From Vibrio atlanticus (GTDB lineage: Bacteria; Pseudomonadota; Gammaproteobacteria; Enterobacterales; Vibrionaceae): a stretch of DNA of 64,000 nt. Shown here piece by piece: positions 7,844 through 15,760 of this stretch. Position 1 is the stretch's first letter, and each line of letters starts with the position of its first letter. Under the pieces are notes generated by a model that saw only the letters and a program-made list of their open reading frames with translations, had not been told where the DNA came from and did no database searches. The stretch is taken from positions 1,364,001 through 1,428,000 of the forward strand of contig NZ_AP025461.1 in the NCBI RefSeq assembly GCF_024347315.1, in the 5' to 3' direction. A program made the position numbers and the translations under genes.

Positions 7844-10426
7844 CTACTTTGCCATGGCACTCAAAAACTCGGCTTCGAACTCTTCATCGGCTTTTCGGGT
7901 TAGGCATTCCACCAGCCATTCGATGCTTTGATGGTCTAGCTTACTGTTCACCACGAAGGCTTGCTTTACACCAGACTGACCCAGCTTGGCGGAGCCGTAG
8001 TTCTTGAATGATTTATTGCCGTGGTAATGGAGTGATTTGATCGCCTCCGCGTTAGGTTCTGGTAATGCATCGAGGGTGTTGGCAAGCTGAATCACCAGCT
8101 CCATTGGGTTCTTGGATGATGAGATGCGATACAGAAAACCGCCCTCTACTCTTTGGCGTACCCAGTAATCAAAACCGCTGCAATCCATCACCTTGTCACT
8201 GACCAGTGCGGCTTCACTGCGATAGCCACACAGCTCTACCACAACAGGTGTGTGTTTGAATTCTGGCTGACCAGATGCAGCATCGGTATGAGGCAAGATC
8301 AAGTCACACGGTTTACTGTCTTTGGCGGTGGGTGCGTTCCAGTGGATAGGCATGAAGACTTGTTCGCGGCGCATCTCTTTGGTCACCACTAAGCGCGCTT
8401 GGCACTCGCCTTGTGCGCTGCGCACTTTCACCACTGGATTAATAGTCGTGCGGTTGAACGAATCTAGCCCAAATTCATCCAAGTTTAGTTCCGAAACCGT
8501 ATCTGGGTGCATCGCAACAAAAGGCTCAGGGGTATGCTCACCTAAGCCTGCCGCCAAACCTGTGCGGCTCATGGTGTGCCATTGGTCTCGGATTCGCCCT
8601 GTGTTCATGATAAGTGGGAATTCCACGCTGGTATCGGCAATCGGTTTGTCGTGCTCAACTGCAATAAACTGCGCCTTGCCAGATTCGGTAAAGAACTCGC
8701 CATTGGTGAACATGCGCTGCTCAATGATCTCGGGTTGATACTCTAACACTGGCCATTGCTGTGGAGTGAGTTCACCATAGCCTTTCTCATCCAGTTGCGT
8801 GAGTCCAATTAAGCATAAGTCACGCGCTTTGCCTGTTTCATTGCCGAGCGCTGTCATCTCACAATACTCTTTGAAGATCTCGCCTTCGTGGCGGTAATCA
8901 AACTGCTCTTTGAATCCCATTTTTTGTGCGACTTCTTTTAATATCCACCAATCGGGTTTGGCTTCCCCTGGGCTTGGTAATATACGGCGTTGGCGTGAGA
9001 TTCGACGCTCAGAGTTAGTCACGGTACCCGACTTCTCACTCCACCCTTGCGCGGGCAGCACCACATCGGCCAAGCGAGTGGTTTCAGTATCGGCAATACA
9101 ATCCGACACCACCACAAACGGGCACTTCTCTAATGCGGTTTTGATTTTTTCGCTATCAGGCAAACTCACGACTGGGTTAGTTGCCATGATCCACACCGCT
9201 TTGATTTTTCCCTCATTCATGGCATCAAACAGGTCGATCGCTTTTAAACCCGCATGTGTGGCTAAGCTGTCGGTTTGCCAGAACTCGCTGACGGTTTGGT
9301 GTGATTGTGGATCACCAAATTCAAAGTGCGCCGCTAAGGTATTGGCTAAACCACCCACCTCACGCCCGCCCATGGCGTTCGGCTGACCCGTTACAGAGAA
9401 TGGCCCCATTCCCGCTTTACCGACTTTTCCAGTCGCTAAATGGCAGTTAATAATGGCATTCACCTTGTCACACCCTTGTGTGGATTGGTTTACGCCTTGG
9501 GAATAGATGGTGAGCACTTTCTCGTTTGAAGCAAATAACTTGTAGAACTGTTCGAGTTGCTGCTCGGTAAGCCCTGTTAGCTCAGAAATGCTTTTGTCTC
9601 CCTTACTTGATTCGGTATAGTCTGATTCGGTATAACGATAATGACTTGCAGAACGAATCGCTTCAGTAAAGCCTTGAGTGTGGTTTTCTATATAGTCTGA
9701 ATCTAGCTTGTCGTTATCGTCGAGGTAACCCAATAAACCGTTGAACAGTGCCACGTCTGAGCCGGATTCCAACGCCAAGTGCATGTCGGCAATTTCACAG
9801 GTATCGGTATAACGCGGGTCAATGACAATCACTTTTAATGCAGGGTTGGCTTGTTTGGCGGCTCTTAACCTTTGGAATAACACAGGGTGACAGCAAGCGA
9901 GGTTTGAGCCAGTAATCACGACGAGATCGGCTTGCTCGAGATCTTCGTAGCAAACCGGTACTGTGTCTGCGCCAAATGCTCGCTTATGCCCAACCACGGT
10001 TGAAGCCATACACAGTCTAGAATTACTGTCGATGTTGCCACTGCCGATGAAGCCTTTCATCAATTTATTGGCAACGTAATAGTCTTCGGTAAGCAGCTGA
10101 CCAGATACATAGAACGCAACCGAATCGGCCCCAAACTCTTCGATGGTTTGATTGAATTTGTCTGCGACCAACTGAGTGGCACTGTTCCAGTCCAGCTCTT
10201 GTTTTTGCTCATTCTGAATATGAGCAGGCTGTGTTAGGCGTCCTAAAGGCGTGACGGTGTCGCCGAGCGCAATCCCTTTAGTACATAGCTTTCCATAGTT
10301 TGATGGATGATCTTTATCACCACGTACTTCTAGTTTTCCTAACGATGTCGGTCTCGCTTCTATTCCACACCCTACACCACAATAAGCACAGGTTGATTTT
10401 ATCCAGCCGCTGTTTGAATCGGTCAT
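7844..10426 (-). CDS. nasA: Assimilatory nitrate reductase catalytic subunit
   Basis: 860 residues from the ATG at 10426 (a TTG five codons earlier is possible). The N-terminus carries the [4Fe-4S] ligands C13, C16, C20 and C48 (STCAYCGVGCG, GKLCTKG), followed by the large molybdopterin-guanine-dinucleotide domain (GSGNIDSNSRLCMAS, with the Mo-ligand Cys, and GQPNAMGGREVGG). No Tat signal is visible, so it is cytoplasmic and assimilatory, not periplasmic NapA. It reduces nitrate to nitrite. The extra C-terminal [2Fe-2S] module seen in some NasA proteins is not evident, and no separate NasC-type electron donor is encoded nearby. It is divergent from nirBD, narK and the kinase, as in the Pseudomonas nas cluster. 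Confidence 0.92.
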   Translation of the reverse strand: MTDSNSGWIKSTCAYCGVGCGIEARPTSLGKLEVRGDKDHPSNYGKLCTKGIALGDTVTPLGRLTQPAHIQNEQKQELDWNSATQLVADKFNQTIEEFGADSVAFYVSGQLLTEDYYVANKLMKGFIGSGNIDSNSRLCMASTVVGHKRAFGADTVPVCYEDLEQADLVVITGSNLACCHPVLFQRLRAAKQANPALKVIVIDPRYTDTCEIADMHLALESGSDVALFNGLLGYLDDNDKLDSDYIENHTQGFTEAIRSASHYRYTESDYTESSKGDKSISELTGLTEQQLEQFYKLFASNEKVLTIYSQGVNQSTQGCDKVNAIINCHLATGKVGKAGMGPFSVTGQPNAMGGREVGGLANTLAAHFEFGDPQSHQTVSEFWQTDSLATHAGLKAIDLFDAMNEGKIKAVWIMATNPVVSLPDSEKIKTALEKCPFVVVSDCIADTETTRLADVVLPAQGWSEKSGTVTNSERRISRQRRILPSPGEAKPDWWILKEVAQKMGFKEQFDYRHEGEIFKEYCEMTALGNETGKARDLCLIGLTQLDEKGYGELTPQQWPVLEYQPEIIEQRMFTNGEFFTESGKAQFIAVEHDKPIADTSVEFPLIMNTGRIRDQWHTMSRTGLAAGLGEHTPEPFVAMHPDTVSELNLDEFGLDSFNRTTINPVVKVRSAQGECQARLVVTKEMRREQVFMPIHWNAPTAKDSKPCDLILPHTDAASGQPEFKHTPVVVELCGYRSEAALVSDKVMDCSGFDYWVRQRVEGGFLYRISSSKNPMELVIQLANTLDALPEPNAEAIKSLHYHGNKSFKNYGSAKLGQSGVKQAFVVNSKLDHQSIEWLVECLTRKADEEFEAEFLSAMAK

Positions 10427-10598
10427 CCGTTTCTCGCTCAATTATCCATAATTGTAATAACTCAAACCAAGCAAATAGCACGCCACTTAACACCACCCGA
10501 ACAAATTGAAATATTTTTATTTAAAAACAACAACTTAATTAAATGAAAAATATCAACGCTGAACAAAATTGAACTTAACCAAGATAGAAACTTAACTT

Positions 10599-10626
10599 TT
10601 GCACCATCTTGCAGAAAGTTGCACCA
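10599..10626 (+). promoter_or_regulatory. Paired TTGCACCA sites, likely NtrC-type enhancer
   Basis: TTGCACCA occurs at 10599-10606 and again at 10619-10626, exactly 20 bp (two helical turns) apart. The first copy sits in TGCACCATCTTGCA, which has a short dyad. The half-sites resemble the GCAC.../GGTGC halves of NtrC boxes, and they lie about 130-160 bp above a sigma-54 promoter, the usual enhancer distance. NtrC as the binder is inferred. Confidence 0.55.
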
Positions 10627-10755
10627 CAAACGCTCATTTATATAAATCTAACAAAAATTTCACATACCACTTTAGGGGTAATTGCGTGCCACCTTCAATT
10701 TTTAAATATCTGAAATATATAGATTAAATTTTATTTAAATGAACAACTCGCAATC

Positions 10756-10771
10756 TGGCACCCTCCTTGCT
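10756..10771 (+). promoter_or_regulatory. Sigma-54 promoter of nirB
   Basis: TGGCACCCTCCTTGCT is a perfect match to the -24/-12 consensus TGGCAC-N5-TTGC(A/T). It lies about 140 bp before the nirB start, leaving a long leader. It implies RpoN-dependent, activator-driven (nitrogen-limited) expression of nirB and the genes behind it. Confidence 0.9.
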
Positions 10772-10913
10772 CCACTAAAAACCAAGACTTAGAAAAAACA
10801 TTTTTGTTTTTCTTGATGATTATGAATTGAGTGGAATCTCAACCCGGTATTCATCTGCTAACGACTAGAAATTAGATGCTAGTGATGGTGACGCCGAGAA
10901 TAAGGAATGGATT

Positions 10914-13496
10914 ATGAGCAAGAAGAAAATCGTCGTTGTGGGTAACGGCATGGTTGGACACAAATTTATCGACAACATCCTGCAATCAGACAGTGATGAG
11001 TTTGATGTTATTACTTTTAGTGAAGAGCCAAGGTTGGCCTACGACCGTGTTCAGTTGACCGCTTACTTCAAGCGCGGAAATGCTGATGATTTGGCATTAA
11101 CCAGCGAAGAGTATTACCAAAGTAATGGCGTCAATTACCTTCTCAACGCGAGAGTCGCTCAACTAGATACTGAAAATAAGTGCGTTGTGACTGAATCGGG
11201 ACATACCGAGAGTTATGACACCTTGATTCTGGCGACCGGTTCATTCCCTTTTGTTCCCCCAATTCCCGGTAACGACCAAGAACACTGCCACGTTTATCGC
11301 ACCATCGAAGATCTAGACGCCATTGAACTATCTAGCAAAGGCAGTAAATCTGGCGTGGTGATTGGTGGTGGCCTGCTTGGCTTAGAAGCCGCAAACGCAG
11401 TCAAAAACCTAGGCTTGGAAACCCATGTAGTGGAATTCGCACCTCGCCTGATGGCCGTACAGTTAGATGATGGTGGCGGTGCGCTTTTACGCAGAAAAAT
11501 TGAAGACCTTGGCGTGCAAGTTCACACCGAGAAGGCAACCTCAGAAATAGTCGCGGGTGAGAACGCTCGCTACAGAATGAACTTCGCCGACGGCACCCAT
11601 CTTGAAACCGATATGATCGTATTCTCTGCGGGTATTCGCCCTCAAGATGCCCTAGCTCGCAGCTCTGATATCGCCATTGGTGAACGTGGCGGCATCGTGA
11701 TTAACGATCACTGCCAAACCAACATCGACAATGTGTACGCGATTGGTGAATGTGCGCTTTGGGACAACAAGATCTTCGGCTTAGTGGCACCCGGTTATTC
11801 CATGGCGAAAGTCGCGGCTTCGCATATTGTCTCCGGCGGTACTAACGATACTGCATTTACTGGCGCCGACATGAGTACCAAGCTCAAACTGCTGGGTGTT
11901 GATGTAGCCAGTATTGGCGAAGTACACGGCCAAACAGAAGGCGCTCAATCGTATACCTATAACGATGAAATTGAACAAGTTTACAAACGCCTAATCATAT
12001 CGGCTGATGGCAAGAAAATTGTCGGTGCGGTATTGGTGGGTGACGCCGAAGCTTACGGTTCGCTGCTGCAAATCAAACAAAATGACATGCCTCTTCCTGA
12101 AAACCCATCAGTGCTGATTTTACCTAACGTGGCCGATGATTCAGGCTCTGCAATGGGTGTTGAAGCTCTGCCCGATAGCGCTGTGATCTGCTCATGTTTT
12201 GATGTGACTAAAGGCGACATTAAAGACGCGGTATCTGCTGGCTGTACCACGATGGCGGCACTGAAAGAAACGACCAACGCTTCGACAGGTTGTGGTGGTT
12301 GTTCTGCCCTTGCTAAACAGGTTCTCGATAGCGAGCTGAGTAACCTAGGTGTCGAGGTTTCTAACGATATCTGTGAGCACTTTGCCTATTCTCGCCAAGA
12401 GCTGACTGACATCATTCGCGTCAACAAGATTAAGACATTTGATGAATTGTTAGATTCTCACGGAAACGGATTAGGTTGTACTGTGTGTAAGCCAGCAGTC
12501 GGTTCAATTTTGGCTTCGTACTGGAACGATTACATCCTCGAAGATCAACACATCGAACTGCAAGACACCAACGACATTTACCTCGGCAACATGCAAAAAG
12601 ACGGCACCTACTCTGTGGTTCCGCGCATTGCTGGCGGTGAAATCACACCCGATAGACTAATCGTGCTTGGCGAAGTCGCTAAAGAGTTCGACCTTTACAC
12701 CAAGATCACAGGTGGTCAGCGTGTCGACTTGTTTGGCGCGCAACTTAACGAACTGCCAATCATCTGGAAAAAGCTCATCGATGCTGGTTTTGAAACTGGC
12801 CACGCTTACGGTAAATCGGTACGTACCGTGAAATCGTGTGTGGGTAGCACTTGGTGTCGATACGGCGTAGACGACAGTGTTGGCTTAGCGATTCGACTAG
12901 AAAACCGCTACAAAGGCTTACGCTCACCACACAAGATCAAGTTTGCGGTTTCTGGCTGTACGCGCGAATGTGCAGAAGCCCAATCAAAAGACTTTGGCAT
13001 TATCGCTACCGACAAAGGTTGGAACCTCTACATCTGTGGTAACGGCGGTATGCGTCCTCGCCACGGTGACCTTTTTGCTACCGACCTTGATGAAACCACT
13101 CTTTTGCAATACATCGACCGCATTTTGATGTTCTACACACGTACCGCAGATCGCCTACAGCGAACATCAGTATGGATGGAGAACCTTGAAGGTGGTATCG
13201 AATACCTCAAGCAAGTCGTGATTGAAGACAAGCTCAATGTTGCTGAAGAACTTGAAGCTGACATCGCCCTTAACATCGAAAAATACCAGTGTGAGTGGAA
13301 AACCACCATCGAAAACCCTGAAAAGATGAAACGCTTCCAGCACTACATCAACAGCGAAGAAATGGACACTAGCCTGTCATTCATCAAAGAACGAGAGCAG
13401 CGTTTTCCTAAGCCGAGCTTGAGCTCTTCTTCAGATTCACAACGCGATGAAATGCTAACCAAGGCTGACCAAATCGAAGTCACGGAAGTTTCGTAA
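10914..13496 (+). CDS. nirB: NAD(P)H-dependent nitrite reductase, large subunit
   Basis: 860 residues, the usual NirB length. Domains in order: FAD/NAD(P)H oxidoreductase (about 1-400; VVVGNGMVGHK, VVIGGGLLGLE, NVYAIGEC), a BFD-like [2Fe-2S] module (C426, C428, C460, C463; CSCFDVTKG and STGCGGC), then the siroheme/[4Fe-4S] reductase half with ligands C642, C648, C682 and C686 (SCVGSTWC, SGCTREC). It reduces nitrite to ammonium in the cytoplasm with NirD. Clear AAGGA site before the ATG. It is the first gene after the sigma-54 promoter. Confidence 0.96.
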   Translation: MSKKKIVVVGNGMVGHKFIDNILQSDSDEFDVITFSEEPRLAYDRVQLTAYFKRGNADDLALTSEEYYQSNGVNYLLNARVAQLDTENKCVVTESGHTESYDTLILATGSFPFVPPIPGNDQEHCHVYRTIEDLDAIELSSKGSKSGVVIGGGLLGLEAANAVKNLGLETHVVEFAPRLMAVQLDDGGGALLRRKIEDLGVQVHTEKATSEIVAGENARYRMNFADGTHLETDMIVFSAGIRPQDALARSSDIAIGERGGIVINDHCQTNIDNVYAIGECALWDNKIFGLVAPGYSMAKVAASHIVSGGTNDTAFTGADMSTKLKLLGVDVASIGEVHGQTEGAQSYTYNDEIEQVYKRLIISADGKKIVGAVLVGDAEAYGSLLQIKQNDMPLPENPSVLILPNVADDSGSAMGVEALPDSAVICSCFDVTKGDIKDAVSAGCTTMAALKETTNASTGCGGCSALAKQVLDSELSNLGVEVSNDICEHFAYSRQELTDIIRVNKIKTFDELLDSHGNGLGCTVCKPAVGSILASYWNDYILEDQHIELQDTNDIYLGNMQKDGTYSVVPRIAGGEITPDRLIVLGEVAKEFDLYTKITGGQRVDLFGAQLNELPIIWKKLIDAGFETGHAYGKSVRTVKSCVGSTWCRYGVDDSVGLAIRLENRYKGLRSPHKIKFAVSGCTRECAEAQSKDFGIIATDKGWNLYICGNGGMRPRHGDLFATDLDETTLLQYIDRILMFYTRTADRLQRTSVWMENLEGGIEYLKQVVIEDKLNVAEELEADIALNIEKYQCEWKTTIENPEKMKRFQHYINSEEMDTSLSFIKEREQRFPKPSLSSSSDSQRDEMLTKADQIEVTEVS

Positions 13497-13541
13497 GCCG
13501 AATTGACGGTCAGTGAATCAGTAACAACTAAACCCAATATC

Positions 13542-13586
13542 GATAGTCGACAGTGGCTCAGCCCAAGAAAACTGCTGTCGGCTATC
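13542..13586 (+). other. nirB-nirD intercistronic hairpin
   Basis: GATAGTCGACAG (13542-13553) pairs with CTGTCGGCTATC (13575-13586) over 12 bp including one G-U. There is no T run, so it is more likely an RNA stability or processing element than a terminator. Confidence 0.5.
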
Positions 13587-13635
13587 ACCCTAATTAAATT
13601 GATTATTAGTTTTATGTTTTGACTAGGAGAAAGTC

Positions 13636-13980
13636 ATGGAAAATTGGACAACCGTATGCAGCACCCGCGACCTAACCCCGAACGGTGGTATTTGCGCCAA
13701 AGTAGACGATAACCAAGTGGCTATTTTTTACTGCAAGCGCAGTGACACGCTTTATGGACTCTCTAATTACGACCCTATCGGCAAGGCGAATGTGATGTCA
13801 CGTGGTATCATTGGTTCATTAAGCGGTGAGCCTTACGTCGCCTCACCCTTATACAAGCAGCATTACCACTTAGAAACTGGCACGTGCCTTGAACAACCAG
13901 AACTCAAGCTCGTGAAATTTGAAGTTCGCAAGCAAGGAGAACAGGTTCAGGTTCTCGCACCACTTGCTATCGCCAGTTAA
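13636..13980 (+). CDS. nirD: Nitrite reductase small subunit
   Basis: 114 residues with the NirD fold (Rieske-like beta-sandwich; WTTVCSTRDLTPNGG, YGLSNYDPIGKANVMSRG, EPYVASPLYKQHY). As in other NirD proteins the Cys/His cluster ligands of true Rieske proteins are missing (only YDP remains where CPH would be), so it is a structural partner of NirB. Good AGGAGA ribosome site. It lies 139 bp after nirB in the same operon. Confidence 0.94.
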   Translation: MENWTTVCSTRDLTPNGGICAKVDDNQVAIFYCKRSDTLYGLSNYDPIGKANVMSRGIIGSLSGEPYVASPLYKQHYHLETGTCLEQPELKLVKFEVRKQGEQVQVLAPLAIAS

Positions 13981-14122
13981 CTAAACGCCGACATCATCAT
14001 TTAAACGCTTTATCAGCGTGAGCAATTTCGGCACAGGGTTTAGCCACATTAATGCGTTCGCATTTCGGAAGTAACGCACGAGCTAAAGCCGGGTAATTTT
14101 CCAGATTTAAAGGATTTAAACC

Positions 14123-15592
14123 ATGGATAACACAAAATTTTCGCTGCTTTCATTTACGGGTAAGATGAAAACCTTACACCTAAGTTGGATGGCCTTTTTT
14201 ATCACCTTTGTCGTGTGGTTCAACTTTGCCCCACTACTGCAAATGGTGAAAACCTCGCTGGGCCTTTCAACTGAGGAAATCAAAACACTCCTTATTCTCA
14301 ACGTTGCATTGACCATTCCGGCGCGTGTCGCCATTGGTATGTTAACCGACCGATACGGGCCAAGATTGGTCTACTCTTCGCTACTCGCGGTCTGTTCAAT
14401 CCCTTGTTTTATGTTTGCTATGGCAGACTCTTTCATTCAAGCGGCGATTGCTCGTTTCCTATTAGGCTTCATCGGTGCAGGCTTCGTCGTTGGTATTCGC
14501 CTTGTGTCTGAGTGGTTCCCACACAATGAACTGGGTACAGCAGAAGGTATTTATGGAGGTTGGGGTAACTTTGGTTCAGCTGCAGCGGCATTTACACTTC
14601 CAACTCTGGCTTTAGCATTTGGTGGTGAAGACGGCTGGCGTTATGCGGTCGGTATTACTGGCCTTATGAGCTTAGCGTTCTCGTTTATCTTCTACAAAAA
14701 TGTAACGGATACACCAAAAGGTTCGACTTACTTCAAGCCTGCTCAAGTAACGGCAATGGAAGTGACATCAAAGGGTGACTTTTTCTTCCTACTCATTATG
14801 AAGATCCCGATGTATGCCGCACTAGCGCTACTGACATGGAAGCTATCACCAAGCAACATCAACATGCTGTCTGACATGGCGGTTTACTCTGTGTATGCAG
14901 GTTTGGCTGCGCTTTACGTGTACGAAGTGTCGCAAGTTTGGAAAGTAAACAAGAACGTATTTAAAGAAGAAGTACCAGAGATTCACCAGTACAAATTCAA
15001 GCAAGTTGCGGTACTTAACGTATTGTACTTTGCGACATTTGGTTCTGAACTGGCTGTTGTTTCTATGCTGCCACTGTTCTTCTCTGACACCTTTGAATTA
15101 ACACCGGTTCTTGCAGGTATGGTTGCATCGGCTTATGCCTTTATGAACCTCATGTCTCGCCCAGGTGGTGGTTGGATTTCAGACAAATTCGGTCGTAAAC
15201 CAACACTGCTTATTCTAACGATTGGTCTTGCTGTGGGTTACTTCGCAATGGGTCAAGTCGACAGTACATGGCCTGTATGGCTAGCGGTTGTCGCAGCGAT
15301 GGCGTGTTCTTTCTTCGTGCAAGCGGGTGAAGGTGCAGTATTCGCAACAGTTCCTCTAATCAAGCGTCGTATGACAGGTCAGATTGCAGGTATGACCGGG
15401 GCTTACGGTAACGTGGGTGCGGTAGTTTACCTAACTGTGTTGTCATTCGTGAGCTACCAAACGTTCTTCTTAGTGATTGCTGCAACAGCGGTACTTGGCT
15501 TTGTAACTCTACTGTTCATGGAAGAGCCTAACGGTCAAATCGCCGAAGTAAACGACGACGGCAGTGTCACACTGATTAATGTTTCAAGCTAG
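14123..15592 (+). CDS. Nitrate/nitrite transporter, NNP family of MFS
   Basis: 489 residues with about 12 membrane helices. The nitrate-signature region GGWGNFGSAAAAF and the MFS loop motif (GMLTDRYGPR and GGWISDKFGRKP) are present. NNP carriers of this type (NarK/NasA-like) bring nitrate in, or exchange nitrate for nitrite. Position behind nirBD indicates nitrate uptake for assimilation. AAAGGA ribosome site 8 bases before ATG. Two hairpins follow it, so the next gene may be expressed only partly from this transcript. Confidence 0.9.
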   Translation: MDNTKFSLLSFTGKMKTLHLSWMAFFITFVVWFNFAPLLQMVKTSLGLSTEEIKTLLILNVALTIPARVAIGMLTDRYGPRLVYSSLLAVCSIPCFMFAMADSFIQAAIARFLLGFIGAGFVVGIRLVSEWFPHNELGTAEGIYGGWGNFGSAAAAFTLPTLALAFGGEDGWRYAVGITGLMSLAFSFIFYKNVTDTPKGSTYFKPAQVTAMEVTSKGDFFFLLIMKIPMYAALALLTWKLSPSNINMLSDMAVYSVYAGLAALYVYEVSQVWKVNKNVFKEEVPEIHQYKFKQVAVLNVLYFATFGSELAVVSMLPLFFSDTFELTPVLAGMVASAYAFMNLMSRPGGGWISDKFGRKPTLLILTIGLAVGYFAMGQVDSTWPVWLAVVAAMACSFFVQAGEGAVFATVPLIKRRMTGQIAGMTGAYGNVGAVVYLTVLSFVSYQTFFLVIAATAVLGFVTLLFMEEPNGQIAEVNDDGSVTLINVSS

Positions 15593-15633
15593 GGTCTGTA
15601 CTAAGAAGCATTGATATTATTGAATCGGGAGAG

Positions 15634-15698
15634 GCACCTTAGCGGATATATCAACGCTAGGTGCTTCGTTCAAAGGCTCTACGTTCACTAGAGCTTTT
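15634..15698 (+). terminator. Two consecutive hairpins after the nitrate transporter
   Basis: Hairpin 1: GCACCTTAGCG (15634-15644) with CGCTAGGTGC (15655-15664), one bulge. Hairpin 2: GGCTCTA, 7-base loop, TAGAGC at 15675-15694 followed by TTTTGTTCTT, a plausible rho-independent terminator. They separate the transporter from the kinase gene and could act as a full stop, or as an attenuator if read-through is regulated. Confidence 0.6.
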
Positions 15699-15760
15699 GT
15701 TCTTCCTAGGATGTTCTGCCAAGGAAGCGGGAAGAAGAACAGTTAAGAAGAAGATCAGTT

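Larger units (their letters stand above)
10427..10913. promoter_or_regulatory. Divergent nasA/nirB control region
   Basis: An AT-rich 487-bp intergenic region with a sigma-54 promoter for nirB (10756-10771) and two upstream TTGCACCA repeats. I could not find a matching sigma-54 element for nasA on the minus strand; GGTGGCACGCAATTACC around 10680 has a -24-like part but no -12 match. Confidence 0.7.

Noticed and set aside
8322..8738. Plus-strand frames opposite nasA
   Set aside because: Codon-bias shadows of nasA; no domains and no ribosome sites.
10680..10700. Sigma-54 promoter for nasA on the minus strand
   Set aside because: TGGCAC is present but the -12 element is absent (TACC instead of TTGC).
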